Assembly: GCF_030145145.1 (NCBI RefSeq)
Contig: NZ_JAQYWD010000022.1
Coordinates: 1 to 64,000, forward strand
Source of the DNA: Desulfobacula sp.
GTDB lineage: Bacteria > Desulfobacterota > Desulfobacteria > Desulfobacterales > Desulfobacteraceae
DNA: 64,000 bases
Reading direction: 5' to 3'
Positions within the stretch are counted from its first letter, which is position 1. The number at the start of each line of letters is the position of its first letter. Under the pieces are notes generated by a model that had not been told where the DNA came from, did not search any database, and saw only the letters and a list, made by a program, of their open reading frames with translations. This document shows, piece after piece, positions 52,815 to 62,329 of the stretch. Made by a program: the position numbers and the translations under genes.

Positions 52815-53459
52815 TTATCCATTTTTTTTATTCCAGTCTGCCAGAAAGGCATCAATCCCTTTGTCGGTCATATGATGGGATGCCAGTTTCTTTAACACTC
52901 CGTACGGAATGGTGGCGATATCAGCCCCTAGAAGGGCTGAGTCCAGCACATGAAGGGGGTTTCTGACACTGGCCACAATAATCTGGGTATCAAAATCATA
53001 ATTGGCGTAAATTTGAACAATTTCTTCAACCAGTCCGATCCCTTCCTGGGCAAGATCATCCAGGCGGCCGATAAACGGGCTGACAAATGTTGCACCGGCT
53101 TTGGCTGCCATTAATGCCTGAAGTGCTGAAAAAACCAATGTTACGTTTGTTTTTATACCTTCTGCAGAAAGGGTCTTGACCGCTTTTAACCCTTCCACCG
53201 TCATGGGGACTTTAACGGCAATATTCTCCGCTATTTTTGCAAGCTCCCTTGCTTCTGTTACCATGCCCTCGTATTCCAGGCTGATCACTTCCGCACTGAC
53301 AGGACCTTTCACAATTTTACAAATATCTGCGATGATCTGTTTGAACTCTCCGTCTTCCTTTGCAATTAAGGAAGGGTTGGTGGTTACACCATCAACCATA
53401 CCCATATCATTGGCATCTTTAATCTGCTCAATATTTGCCGTATCAATAAAAAATTTCAC
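52815..53459 (-). CDS. Small transaldolase / fructose-6-phosphate aldolase-family protein
   Basis: The product is 214 aa, the size of the MipB/TalC and FsaA subfamily. Signatures are [28 protein letters not shown], and the Schiff-base Lys in [14 protein letters not shown]. Start GTG at 53459, with GAGGAGG nine bases upstream inside the folK end. It exchanges dihydroxyacetone units between sugar phosphates. folK ends 1 bp before its start, so it is translationally coupled in the operon. Confidence 0.95.
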   Translation of the reverse strand: MKFFIDTANIEQIKDANDMGMVDGVTTNPSLIAKEDGEFKQIIADICKIVKGPVSAEVISLEYEGMVTEARELAKIAENIAVKVPMTVEGLKAVKTLSAEGIKTNVTLVFSALQALMAAKAGATFVSPFIGRLDDLAQEGIGLVEEIVQIYANYDFDTQIIVASVRNPLHVLDSALLGADIATIPYGVLKKLASHHMTDKGIDAFLADWNKKNG

Positions 53460-53460
53460 T

Positions 53461-53970
53461 TTACGCCTCCTCGTCCAGAAGGATTACCTTCTGGGGTTCT
53501 TGTTTTTTTAATTTTTCTAACAATTCATGTGATCGTAGGTTTAAAACAGGATGGTTTACTTGAGCACCTATATCACAAATAGGGACCAATACAAAACATC
53601 TTTCGTGCATTCTTGGATGGGGGATTTCAAGGTGGTCGGTTTTGAGAATCAGATCATCATAAAAAATAATATCCAGATCAATAATTCTGGGACCGAACCG
53701 GAAGGGTTTACCATCCCTGTCCAAATCTTTTTCCAGGGCCTTAAGGGCACCGAGCAAACCATCAGGTGTCAATGGGGTCCCTATTTTCAAGGCCGCGTTC
53801 ACAAACCAGTCCTGATCTGTATAGTTTTGGGGTTCTGTTTTATAAAACGAAGACACCCCAAGCACCGCCATCTGATCATGATGGCGTAACAGTTGTATTA
53901 CATGCTTCAGGTTTTTTTTCTTGTCTCCGATATTCGAACCAACGCTTAAATAAACAATATGCTGATCCAT
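53461..53970 (-). CDS. folK: 2-amino-4-hydroxy-6-hydroxymethyldihydropteridine pyrophosphokinase FolK
   Basis: The product is 169 aa from the ATG at 53970; the frame reaches 54009 without a ribosome site. Signatures are [38 protein letters not shown] (catalytic Asp pair DLD) and [16 protein letters not shown]. It pyrophosphorylates a pterin in folate synthesis. It starts one base after the stop of the lipoprotein gene (53972) and ends next to the transaldolase. Confidence 0.96.
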   Translation of the reverse strand: MDQHIVYLSVGSNIGDKKKNLKHVIQLLRHHDQMAVLGVSSFYKTEPQNYTDQDWFVNAALKIGTPLTPDGLLGALKALEKDLDRDGKPFRFGPRIIDLDIIFYDDLILKTDHLEIPHPRMHERCFVLVPICDIGAQVNHPVLNLRSHELLEKLKKQEPQKVILLDEEA

Positions 53971-53971
53971 T

Positions 53972-54403
53972 TTATGGAGACTCAAATTGGACTGTTTTTG
54001 AAAATTCACTTTTCATCTGGCCATCCCCTGTTGCCTGAACCCTGAAATAATATTTAAACCCCTTTTCTATTGGATTCACAAATGCCATGGACGGCATAAC
54101 AACATGTCCAATCTTCTCAAACTCAAACGGACATCCCTCACAGTCGTCAAATGTTTTTTTGTTCATAAAAATGTCAAAGCCTTCAGGTGTTACAGCGGCA
54201 GTCTCTTGGTTAATTTTATGGTCCCATGACAGTACAATTTCTGTATCATAAGATCTGTATTTTAAATTAAAAGGGGCGGCAATCCTGTTTCCATTAATCT
54301 CAGGCGGCAATGGGGATTCTTTTTTCCCACATCCCGTGAAAGCCAGGAGAACGGCACTGCACAGCACCATCAAAATCTTAATGCCGATTCTTTTATGTGT
54401 CAT
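53972..54403 (-). CDS. LptM/YifL-like lipoprotein with fibronectin-like domain
   Basis: The product is 143 aa. A signal peptide ends in a lipobox (LAFTGC) followed by GKKESPLPPE, the CGKKxPLxPP motif of LptM (YifL)-type lipoproteins. The rest (~40-135) is a fibronectin-III-like beta domain (EIVLSWDHKINQETAAVTPEGFDIFM, YYFRVQATGDG). It begins with the ATG overlapping the argH stop (ATGA). Small lipoproteins with this motif commonly sit after argH or lysA in proteobacteria. Confidence 0.85.
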   Translation of the reverse strand: MTHKRIGIKILMVLCSAVLLAFTGCGKKESPLPPEINGNRIAAPFNLKYRSYDTEIVLSWDHKINQETAAVTPEGFDIFMNKKTFDDCEGCPFEFEKIGHVVMPSMAFVNPIEKGFKYYFRVQATGDGQMKSEFSKTVQFESP

Positions 54404-55827
54404 TGTAACCCCAGTTCTCCGGCAGCTTTTTTCACCGCCTGTCGAACATTATCAAAACTGGTTCCCCCGTATGAGATTCGTCTTGAAATCATTTTATCCA
54501 GGGTAATAAATGAATAAACATCCGGCCCTATCAGTTCACTTAACTCTTTAAATTCTTCCAGGGTCAGATCATGGAGTTCTTTTTTTTGATTCACGGCATA
54601 GGCAACGGCTCTCCCGGAAACCGCATGGGCCTTTCGGAACGGCAGTCCTTTTGAGACCAGGTAATCGGCAAGGTCAGTTGCATTTAAAAATCCCTGGGTG
54701 CAGGCATCAAGCATTCTGTCTTTATGGACCTCAATATTTTTAAACATCCGGGTATACACATCCGCACATATCTTGAGCGTATCCACGGTATCAAACAAGG
54801 GTTCCTTGTCTTCCTGCATATCCTTATTATAGGCCATGGGCAATGATTTCATCAGGGTGAGAATACTGACAAGGTTGCCCACCACCCTGCCGGTTTTTCC
54901 CCTTACCAGTTCTGCCACATCAGGATTCTTTTTCTGGGGCATGATGCTTGACCCGGTGGTGAACGCATCTGAAATGGTAATAAATGAGAACTCAGAAGAA
55001 GACCAGAGAATCAATTCTTCGGAAAGTCTGGAAAAATGAATCATGGCAATGGCAGCATGGGAGATAAACTCCATGACAAAGTCCCTGTCTGACACGGAAT
55101 CAATGCTGTTATCAGAGACCGCTGAAAACGCGAGCACCTCCCGGGTAAATTCACGATCCAGAGGATAGGTGGTACCGGCAAGGGCTGCTGCTCCCAGGGG
55201 CATTACATCAATTCTCTTGAGGCAATCTTCAAATCGCTGGATATCCCGCTTGACCATTTCATAATAGGCCATCAGATGATGGGCAAACAGCACGGGCTGG
55301 GCCCGTTGAAGATGGGTGTATCCCGGCATGATCACATCCGGGTGGCTTTGCGCCATTCTGACAAGGGATCGTTGAAACCCCGCCAACAAGTCAATAATGA
55401 TACGGGTTTCTTTTTTTAAATAAATCCTGACATCCAGGGCAATCTGATCATTCCTGCTTCGTCCGGTATGAAGTTTTTGCGCCACATCCCCACAGACCTT
55501 TCCCAGTTCATTTTCAATGTGCATATGAATATCTTCAAGGCTGGCTAAAAATTGCATCTCATTGTTTTCAATTCTCGCTTTTACCTGTCCCAACCCTTTA
55601 ATCAAGATATCTGCCTCATCCCGGGTAATGATGGACACCTCGGCCATCATTTTCAAATGGGCGATACTGCCTTCAATGTCACTGTCATAGAGCCGTTTGT
55701 CCACATCAATGGAGGCATTTAATTTTTCAACCAGTTCATCTGTGCTTTGGGAGAATCTTCCCCCCCACAGTTTTTCATTTTCGCCACTCTGATTTCCAGC
55801 ACTTTTATTCCCACCGCTCTGACTCAT
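54400..55827 (-). CDS. argH: Argininosuccinate lyase ArgH
   Basis: The product is 475 aa. The fumarase/aspartase-family signature GSSIMPQKKNPDVAEL and the LWGGRFSQSTDELVEKLNAS start are clear. The first ~18 residues (SQSGGNKSAGNQSGE) are a low-complexity extension not usual in the family. The ATG at 55827 is 23 bp after the argF stop. It cleaves argininosuccinate to arginine and fumarate. The downstream lipoprotein start overlaps its stop. Confidence 0.97.
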   Translation of the reverse strand: MSQSGGNKSAGNQSGENEKLWGGRFSQSTDELVEKLNASIDVDKRLYDSDIEGSIAHLKMMAEVSIITRDEADILIKGLGQVKARIENNEMQFLASLEDIHMHIENELGKVCGDVAQKLHTGRSRNDQIALDVRIYLKKETRIIIDLLAGFQRSLVRMAQSHPDVIMPGYTHLQRAQPVLFAHHLMAYYEMVKRDIQRFEDCLKRIDVMPLGAAALAGTTYPLDREFTREVLAFSAVSDNSIDSVSDRDFVMEFISHAAIAMIHFSRLSEELILWSSSEFSFITISDAFTTGSSIMPQKKNPDVAELVRGKTGRVVGNLVSILTLMKSLPMAYNKDMQEDKEPLFDTVDTLKICADVYTRMFKNIEVHKDRMLDACTQGFLNATDLADYLVSKGLPFRKAHAVSGRAVAYAVNQKKELHDLTLEEFKELSELIGPDVYSFITLDKMISRRISYGGTSFDNVRQAVKKAAGELGLQ

Positions 55828-55849
55828 GACCTCTTGAATTTCCTTTTTT

Positions 55850-56767
55850 TTAATTGCCCAATATCAAACTTTCCAGAATGGCTTTGTGCATATGTCTTTT
55901 ATTTTCTGCCTGATCCCAGAACACGCTGTTTTTATCTTCAAGAACCGCTTCAGAAATTTCTTCCCCCCGGTGAGCCGGCAGGCAATGCATCACCATCACA
56001 TCATCCTTTGCCCCGGACAAAAGCGCCTTGTTCACCTGAAACCCCTCAAAGGCAATGATCCGTTTGGACAATTCATCTTCTTCCCCCATGCTGGCCCAGA
56101 CATCCGTGTAGACCACATCTGCATTTTTTACCGCATCTTTGGGGTCATTTGTAAATACAATATTGGATTTGGCTTCCAGGGATGCCATGTCAATAATCCG
56201 GGGGTTCACCTGGTAATTCTCCGGGCAGGCCACCACCAGGTCAAATCCCAGGACACTTGCTGCATTGATCCATGAATTGACCACATTATTCCCATCTCCT
56301 ACCCAGGCAACTTTTACGTCCTTATATCCGCCCTTATATTCGATAATGGTCATGATATCACTCAATATCTGGCACGGGTGAAAAGAATCCGTGAGGGCAT
56401 TAATAACCGGTATGGTGGCGCTTTGGGCAAATTCTTCCACCAGGGCGTGATCAAAGGTCCTCATGGCCAGGCAGTCAATATATCTTGACAGAACCCTGGC
56501 CGTATCCTTGGCCGGTTCATTCCTGGATATCTGGGTATCCTGGGCGCTCATATAGATGGCATGACCCCCCAGTTGTATCATTGCCGTTTCAAAAGCCACC
56601 CTTGTGCGGGTGGATTTCTTGTCAAAAATCAATCCCAACGTTTTTCCGGTCAACAACGTATCAAGGATACCCCTGGCATATCTTTCTTTTAACTGGATCG
56701 CTCGTTTAAAAAGAGTTTCAAAGTCATCTTTTTCAAGATCCAAGAGTGATAATAAATCTTTTTTCAA
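55850..56767 (-). CDS. argF: Ornithine carbamoyltransferase ArgF
   Basis: The product is 305 aa. Carbamoyl-phosphate motif KKSTRTRVAFETA, the HPCQ motif (DSFHPCQILSDI) and ornithine-binding HCLPAHRGEE are all visible. It makes citrulline. AGGAGATTG precedes the ATG at 56767. The argD stop is 15 bp upstream and argH 23 bp downstream. Confidence 0.97.
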   Translation of the reverse strand: MKKDLLSLLDLEKDDFETLFKRAIQLKERYARGILDTLLTGKTLGLIFDKKSTRTRVAFETAMIQLGGHAIYMSAQDTQISRNEPAKDTARVLSRYIDCLAMRTFDHALVEEFAQSATIPVINALTDSFHPCQILSDIMTIIEYKGGYKDVKVAWVGDGNNVVNSWINAASVLGFDLVVACPENYQVNPRIIDMASLEAKSNIVFTNDPKDAVKNADVVYTDVWASMGEEDELSKRIIAFEGFQVNKALLSGAKDDVMVMHCLPAHRGEEISEAVLEDKNSVFWDQAENKRHMHKAILESLILGN

Positions 56768-56781
56768 AACAATCTCCTAAC

Positions 56782-57954
56782 TTATAACAGGCTGTCCAAT
56801 GCGGATACCAGCCTGTCAATCTCTTTTGTTTCAATGATTAAGGGTGGCGCAAACCTCAGGACTTTATCCTGAATTCCATTTATTATAAAGCCTTTTTTCA
56901 TCAATTCCCCAACAAAAAAACCGGCATCCTTATCGACTTCCAATCCAAGCAAAAGCCCTTCTCCCCTGACATCCACAACCCTGGAATGGGTGGTCTTGAG
57001 GGCTTCAAGCCTGCTTTTAAAATAAAGGCCTTTTTCCCGGACAGCGGCTAAAAATGATGTGTCACTGATAATGTTGAGGACTTCCAGGGCAGCTGCCGTG
57101 GCAAGGGGGGTACCGCCAAAGGTCGTGGCATGACTGCCGAAATCAAACCCAGTTGCCGCAGCTTCGGTTGCCAGCATGGCACCAATGGGAAGCCCGTTGC
57201 CAAGCGCCTTTGCAAGGGTCATGATATCCGGTGTGACATTGTAAAGCTGGTGGGCAAACAGGGTACCGCATCTGCCCATGCCACATTGAATTTCATCAAA
57301 AATCAACAAGGTTTCCCGTTGATTGCAAAGCTCTCTGACGGCCTTTAAATAGTGCTTATCAGCCGGAATGATACCGCCTTCCCCCTGAACCGGCTCAAGC
57401 ATCACCGCACACACGGTTTCATCCATTCTCTTTTCCAGCGCATCAATATCATTGAAGGGGACGTGTAAAAACCCATCCAGCAGCGGATAAAATCCGTCTT
57501 TTATCTTGTCCTGGCCTGTTGCGGATAACGTGGCCATGGTCCGCCCATGGAAGGATTGTTGCATGGTAATGATATGATACCGCTGTTTTTCTCCTTTTTT
57601 CTGAAAATACCGCCTGGCAAGTTTAATGGCGGCTTCATTGGCCTCGGCTCCGGAATTTGCAAAAAACACCCTGTCGGCAAAGCTTTTCTCACACAGCCGT
57701 GATGCCAGATCTGCCTGGGGAAGGGTATAAAAGAGATTGGACACATGAACAAGTTTCGCTGCCTGTCTGCTGATGGCCTCCGTTATTTTCGGATGACAAT
57801 GTCCCAGGCTGCACACCGCAATACCGGCTAAAAAATCCGTATATTCTTTTCCATCCTCATCCCAGAGCCGGGTCCCCTCCCCTCTAACAAAGGCTTTACC
57901 TTGTCTCAGATAGGTTTGAAATACAAAATCATCTGTTCGCTTAATCGAATCCAT
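56782..57954 (-). CDS. argD: Acetylornithine aminotransferase ArgD
   Basis: The product is 390 aa. PLP lysine in TLAKALGNGLPIGAML, cofactor Asp in IFDEIQCGMGRCG, and ANSGAEANEAAIKLAR are all class III aminotransferase signatures. It transaminates N-acetylornithine; may also act on succinyldiaminopimelate. The intergenic gap to argB (57955-57999) contains a 23-bp fragment resembling the dispersed repeat R1-R3. Confidence 0.97.
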   Translation of the reverse strand: MDSIKRTDDFVFQTYLRQGKAFVRGEGTRLWDEDGKEYTDFLAGIAVCSLGHCHPKITEAISRQAAKLVHVSNLFYTLPQADLASRLCEKSFADRVFFANSGAEANEAAIKLARRYFQKKGEKQRYHIITMQQSFHGRTMATLSATGQDKIKDGFYPLLDGFLHVPFNDIDALEKRMDETVCAVMLEPVQGEGGIIPADKHYLKAVRELCNQRETLLIFDEIQCGMGRCGTLFAHQLYNVTPDIMTLAKALGNGLPIGAMLATEAAATGFDFGSHATTFGGTPLATAAALEVLNIISDTSFLAAVREKGLYFKSRLEALKTTHSRVVDVRGEGLLLGLEVDKDAGFFVGELMKKGFIINGIQDKVLRFAPPLIIETKEIDRLVSALDSLL

Positions 57955-57977
57955 GTTTATCCCTCTTTTATTTAACG

Positions 57978-58000
57978 ACTCAACGTTCGGAGTTAACCAT
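57978..58000. repeat. Fragment R4 resembling the left end of the dispersed repeat
   Basis: ACTCAACGTTCGGAGTTAACCAT matches the R3 left end (ACTCAACTTTCGGGGTTGACCAT) with about 4 changes in 23 bp. It lies directly next to the argB stop codon. Only the terminal segment is present; it may be a worn copy or chance similarity. Confidence 0.45.
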
Positions 58001-58878
58001 TATTCCACAAATACCTGGGTACCGATACCGGAATCGGTAAACAGCTCAAGCAATACGGCATGGGGCAGTTTCCCATTGATAATATGCACCTTTTCCACCC
58101 CATTTTTTAGTGCATCCAGGGCACATTCGACCTTGGGAATCATCCCCCCTTTAATACCACCAGCATTGATCATCTGTTTAATGGTTGACGCATCCACAGA
58201 AGAGATGAGTTTTTTATCCCCATCCAGGACACCATCCACATCGGTTACCAGCATCAGACGTTCTGCATTCAGGGCTGATGCAATCTTAGAGGCAACAATG
58301 TCCGCATTGATATTATAGGTTTCCCCGTTTTTACCGACCCCCACCGGGGCAATAATGGGAATAAATCCTTTGGCAGTAAGGGTATGAATAATATCAGGAT
58401 CAATATGGGAGACATCCCCCACCATACCCGGATCAATAATTTCCGGCGGTTTGTTGTCCTCTGCCTGAGAATAGATGGTCATCTTCTCTGCCGTGATGAG
58501 CATACCGTCTTTTCCGGTCAAGCCCACGGCTTTCCCCCCCTGCCGGTTAATCCTTGAGACAATATCTTTGTTCACCTTGCCGCCCAACACCATTTCAACC
58601 ACATCCATGGTTTCATCATCTGTATATCGCATGCCCCGGATGAATGTTGAGGTGATCCCCATGGCTTCCAGCACCTTATTGATCTGGGGTCCTCCCCCGT
58701 GGACCACAACCGGATTCACTCCGATATATTTCAGCAGGGTGATGTCATTGGCAAAATCTTTTTTCAGGTTTTCATCCACCATGGCATGCCCCCCGTATTT
58801 CACCACAATGGTTTTACCGGAAAATCGTTTTATATAGGGGAGTGCCTCAATGAGGATGTCAGCAACACTGTTCTTCAT
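58000..58878 (-). CDS. argB: Acetylglutamate kinase ArgB
   Basis: The product is 292 aa. The substrate and ATP motifs [12 protein letters not shown] and [14 protein letters not shown] are clear. Start ATG at 58878, overlapping the hslU TGA (ATGA). It phosphorylates N-acetylglutamate, second step of arginine synthesis; the typical arginine-sensitive N-terminal helix is short. The other steps argJ/argC/argG are not in the window. Confidence 0.97.
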   Translation of the reverse strand: MKNSVADILIEALPYIKRFSGKTIVVKYGGHAMVDENLKKDFANDITLLKYIGVNPVVVHGGGPQINKVLEAMGITSTFIRGMRYTDDETMDVVEMVLGGKVNKDIVSRINRQGGKAVGLTGKDGMLITAEKMTIYSQAEDNKPPEIIDPGMVGDVSHIDPDIIHTLTAKGFIPIIAPVGVGKNGETYNINADIVASKIASALNAERLMLVTDVDGVLDGDKKLISSVDASTIKQMINAGGIKGGMIPKVECALDALKNGVEKVHIINGKLPHAVLLELFTDSGIGTQVFVE

Positions 58879-60248
58879 AAGATGTACCTTGATAAGTCTT
58901 CATTTTCAACGATGCCCATCAATTGTTTTTCCACAAAAGCAGCATCAATGACAATCTTTTTTTCTTCAATATCCGGTGCCGCAAACAAGATCTCCTCCAA
59001 CAACTTTTCCATAACGGTATGAAGCCTTCTGGCACCGATATTTTCTGTTGTGGAATTGACTGTCACGGCAATATCGGCAATTTTTTCAATGGCACCTTTG
59101 GTAAATTCAATTTCAATGCCTTCTGTTCTTAAAAGGGCAATGTATTGAAGGATCAGTGCGTTTTTAGGTTCTGTTAAAATCCGTATAAATTCATGGGCGC
59201 CCAGGGAGGTCAGCTCCACTCTTATGGGAAACCTTCCTTGAAGTTCCGGGATCAAATCAGATGGTTTGGATACATGGAATGCCCCGGAAGCAATAAACAG
59301 GATATGATCTGTTTTTACGATGCCATATTTTGTGGGGACTGAGCTGCCTTCAACAATGGGCAGCAGGTCTCTTTGAACGCCTTCCTTTGACACTTCCGGT
59401 CCATAACTTTTTTCTTTGCCGGCAATTTTATCGATTTCATCAATAAAAATAATCCCGGATTGCTCGACCATGGTAACGGCATCCGCCTTTACCTGTTCCA
59501 TGTCCACCAGGTGAGCCGCTTCTTCCTGGGTCAGCAGTTTGATGGCATCTTTGATTTTTACCTTGCGGCGTTTGGTATTTTTGGGCATCAGATTTCCCAG
59601 CATATCCTTGACATTGATCCCCATCTCCTCAATGCCGCTATTGGAAAAAATTTCAACCATGGGCGAAGATTTATCCGCCACCTCAAGATCAACCTTTCGT
59701 GAATCAAGCTTACCGGACCGGAGCATTTTTCTCAGCTTTTCCCGGGTTGACCCCGCTGGCTGACCCTCCTGGTCACCCTGCCCGGTTGGAATAATATCCA
59801 GATCATTTGATATACCGGCACTGGTTTGTGAAGACGGCGGCAGCAAAATATCCAGGAGTCTTTCTTCAGCCATCCGGGCGGCCTTTTCCTGAACAGCATC
59901 CTGTTGTCTGGATTTCAGATTATTGACGGTCAGCTCAACGATATCCCGGATCATGGATTCTACATCACGGCCCACATATCCCACCTCTGTAAATTTTGAG
60001 GCTTCCACCTTATAAAATGGAGAATCCGTCAAATTGGCCAGCCTGCGGGCAATCTCGGTTTTTCCCACGCCGGTGGGGCCGATTAAAATGATATTTTTAG
60101 GGGCGATCTCTTCTTGAAGGTCTTTGTCCAGTTGTCGTCTTCTCCATCTGTTTCTAAGGGCAATGGCAACTGATTTTTTGGCATCCTTCTGGCCGATGAT
60201 ATATTTATCCAGCTCTGTAACGATCTGTCCTGGTTTTAAATCTTCCAT
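58875..60248 (-). CDS. hslU: ATP-dependent protease ATPase subunit HslU
   Basis: The product is 457 aa. Walker [16 protein letters not shown], Walker [13 protein letters not shown], and the C-terminal SRYIL tail that docks into HslV. It also has the family start [17 protein letters not shown]. It unfolds proteins for HslV. Gap to hslV 41 bp; it overlaps argB, tying proteolysis genes to the arginine operon. Confidence 0.98.
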   Translation of the reverse strand: MEDLKPGQIVTELDKYIIGQKDAKKSVAIALRNRWRRRQLDKDLQEEIAPKNIILIGPTGVGKTEIARRLANLTDSPFYKVEASKFTEVGYVGRDVESMIRDIVELTVNNLKSRQQDAVQEKAARMAEERLLDILLPPSSQTSAGISNDLDIIPTGQGDQEGQPAGSTREKLRKMLRSGKLDSRKVDLEVADKSSPMVEIFSNSGIEEMGINVKDMLGNLMPKNTKRRKVKIKDAIKLLTQEEAAHLVDMEQVKADAVTMVEQSGIIFIDEIDKIAGKEKSYGPEVSKEGVQRDLLPIVEGSSVPTKYGIVKTDHILFIASGAFHVSKPSDLIPELQGRFPIRVELTSLGAHEFIRILTEPKNALILQYIALLRTEGIEIEFTKGAIEKIADIAVTVNSTTENIGARRLHTVMEKLLEEILFAAPDIEEKKIVIDAAFVEKQLMGIVENEDLSRYIL

Positions 60249-60289
60249 TTTTATATGTTCTCTTGTTTATTCAATCTGTTCATTCAATG

Positions 60290-60838
60290 CTATTTTATTT
60301 CTTCCACCGTGATATGATGATTGGTATAAATACACAAATCAGCTGCAATTTTCATGGCTTTTTCTACAATGACCCGGGTCGCAAGATCGGTATTTTCAAT
60401 CAAGGCAACTGCTGCAGACTGGGCCGCTGTGCTGCCGGAACCAATACTGATCACCCCGTCATCGGGTTCAATCACATCCCCGTTGCCGGACAAAAGATAA
60501 GTATTCTCCTTATCTGCGGCAATCATCATGGCTTCCAGCCGCCTTAAATACTTGTCCGTTCTCCAGTCCCGGGCAAGCTCCACACAGGCCCGTGTCAAGC
60601 TTCCGTTATACCGTTCCAGTTTTTTTTCAAGTTTTTCAGACAGGGTCAATGCATCTGCGGTGGCCCCGGCAAAACCGGTAACAATCTTATCATTATAGAT
60701 TCTTCTGACCTTTCTGGCCTTGTGCTTTGTAACAATACTGCCCAACGTCACCTGACCGTCGCCTGCAACAACGACGACATCTTTATGCCGTACTGCCAGA
60801 ATCGTGGTCCCGTGAAATGTTTCTGTATTCATTTTCAT
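60290..60838 (-). CDS. hslV: ATP-dependent protease peptidase subunit HslV
   Basis: The product is 182 aa from the ATG at 60838, or 180 aa from the ATG at 60832, which is better spaced from AAGG. The catalytic Thr is in [11 protein letters not shown] (residue ~11-12 after a short propeptide), with [12 protein letters not shown] following. N-terminal nucleophile hydrolase forming the peptidase rings of HslUV. First Thr would be exposed after cleavage of MNTETFHG. Confidence 0.97.
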   Translation of the reverse strand: MKMNTETFHGTTILAVRHKDVVVVAGDGQVTLGSIVTKHKARKVRRIYNDKIVTGFAGATADALTLSEKLEKKLERYNGSLTRACVELARDWRTDKYLRRLEAMMIAADKENTYLLSGNGDVIEPDDGVISIGSGSTAAQSAAVALIENTDLATRVIVEKAMKIAADLCIYTNHHITVEEIK

Positions 60839-60850
60839 TGCCTTATGTTT

Positions 60851-61747
60851 TCAGCTTCTTGGATGTGACTTATCATACACCTGCATTAACCTGTCCATAC
60901 TTACATGGGTATACACCTGGGTTGTTGAAAGACTGACATGCCCTAAAATTTCCTGAATCCCCCTTAAATCCGCACCAGAGTCCAGCATGTGCGTTGCAAA
61001 AGAATGACGCAGTGTGTGGGGAGAAACCGGGATATTCAGTTGGCACTCCCGGACTGTTTTATCAAGAATCCGCCGGATGGACCGTGAACTTAATCGTGAA
61101 AACACTTTATTCACAAAAACCGGAATAAAATTTTCTTTTAATGATCTTCTGTATTCTTCAATCGCAGTCAAAGCTCTTTTGCCAACCGGCACAACCCTTT
61201 CTTTGGACCCTTTTCCAAAGACTCTAATCATTTGGCGTTTAAAGTCAATATGTTCTATATTCAGGCCTTCCATTTCCGATACCCGCATGCCTGTGGAGTA
61301 AAACGTTTCAAACATGGCCAAATTTCGTTTATCAAACCAGGTGTCTGATTTAATCGAATCCAGAAGATAAAAAATATCATCAACGCTTAAAAATCGGGGT
61401 ATGGTTTTTTCCAGTTTTGGAAACGGCACCGTGTCTGCCGGATTAACCCGGATCTGACCGGATTGGAGCAGATAATCAAAAAAAGCCTTTAGGGACGATA
61501 ATTTTCTTGCCATGGTCCGTTTGGTTTTGCCGGATTTTACAAGGCAGGCAAGATAATTTCTAATGGCAGTGGTATCCAGGGTGTTCACAAGGGGTAAAAA
61601 CGATTTCTGGCAAAGGGCGGCATCAGAACTTTCATCGTTTAGAACAAAACGGATAAAACCTAAAATATCAGATCGATAGGCACGACTGGTATGGACAGAG
61701 TATCCTTTTTGGGCCAGGAGCGTGTCAATAAACCGATCAAGAACCAT
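60851..61747 (-). CDS. xerC: Tyrosine recombinase XerC
   Basis: The product is 298 aa. SAM-like N-terminal domain, then the catalytic residues Arg (STGMRVSEM), Lys (GKGSKERVVP), His-x-x-Arg (HTLRHSFATH), His (ILGHVSLSTTQ) and Tyr (VYTHVSMDR). This is the Xer recombinase for chromosome dimer resolution with XerD. It lies directly upstream of hslV (12 bp), a common arrangement. Its start overlaps the end of the UDG-like gene by 11 bp. Confidence 0.95.
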   Translation of the reverse strand: MVLDRFIDTLLAQKGYSVHTSRAYRSDILGFIRFVLNDESSDAALCQKSFLPLVNTLDTTAIRNYLACLVKSGKTKRTMARKLSSLKAFFDYLLQSGQIRVNPADTVPFPKLEKTIPRFLSVDDIFYLLDSIKSDTWFDKRNLAMFETFYSTGMRVSEMEGLNIEHIDFKRQMIRVFGKGSKERVVPVGKRALTAIEEYRRSLKENFIPVFVNKVFSRLSSRSIRRILDKTVRECQLNIPVSPHTLRHSFATHMLDSGADLRGIQEILGHVSLSTTQVYTHVSMDRLMQVYDKSHPRS

Positions 61748-62324
61748 CTTTCAGTCCTGCATATGCCATCACACGCTTCATATCCTCCCACACCTGACGT
61801 TTATATTCAGGGTGTTTTAGCAGCAGGGACGGATGAAAGGTCGGCATCACTTTAATACCATGATAATCATGGAATCTTCCCCGAAATTGTTCCAGGGGCT
61901 GACGGTTCTTCAACAAAAACTGCCCGGCCTGTGTGCCAAGGGTAATGATCACTTTGGGAGAAATAATGTCTATCTTTTGATGTACGGCTATTGCATCACC
62001 GGCATTGCAGATGAATACGGCATCAGAAGACAGGGTCATGGCAGCAAGGATTTTAATGAGCAGCTCACCCCCCGGACCTTTAAAAAAACGGGTGCCGCTG
62101 TCTAAGATAAAAATGGATGCATTTTCAGGGCCTTCAAAAAAAAAAGGCGTTTGGGGTTGGCTTTTCATGCCCCAGTTGTTGATCAGGGCTTCAGATGGTT
62201 TAGAAATACCCAGAGACGTGTTGCCCATCTTTCGTTGAGCAGACAGGTAAAGGGAGAAATCATTTATCACGCTTATAAGGTCGGTCTTGATTGAATCCCG
62301 ATCATTTGACATACCTGAACTCAT
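61737..62324 (-). CDS. Divergent uracil-DNA glycosylase-superfamily protein
   Basis: The product is 195 aa from ATG 62324 (or 191 aa from 62312). The C-terminal MPTFHPSLLLKHPEYKRQVWEDMKRVM is the HPS motif and helix of family 4/5 uracil-DNA glycosylases, and VIITLGTQAGQFLL precedes it as in that fold. The N-terminal motif GEGPGxxED is replaced by ILDSGTRFFKGPGGELL and the [4Fe-4S] cysteines are missing: only one Cys is in the sequence. The usual NxxKCxPPxNR segment reads CNAGDAIAVHQK. It may be inactive or changed in specificity. Located in the coaBC-xerC operon. Confidence 0.75.
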   Translation of the reverse strand: MSSGMSNDRDSIKTDLISVINDFSLYLSAQRKMGNTSLGISKPSEALINNWGMKSQPQTPFFFEGPENASIFILDSGTRFFKGPGGELLIKILAAMTLSSDAVFICNAGDAIAVHQKIDIISPKVIITLGTQAGQFLLKNRQPLEQFRGRFHDYHGIKVMPTFHPSLLLKHPEYKRQVWEDMKRVMAYAGLKDGS

Positions 62325-62329
62325 CCGGG

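Noticed and set aside
60851-61747. Phage or integron integrase
   Set aside because: Length, catalytic residues and position directly upstream of hslVU fit housekeeping XerC.
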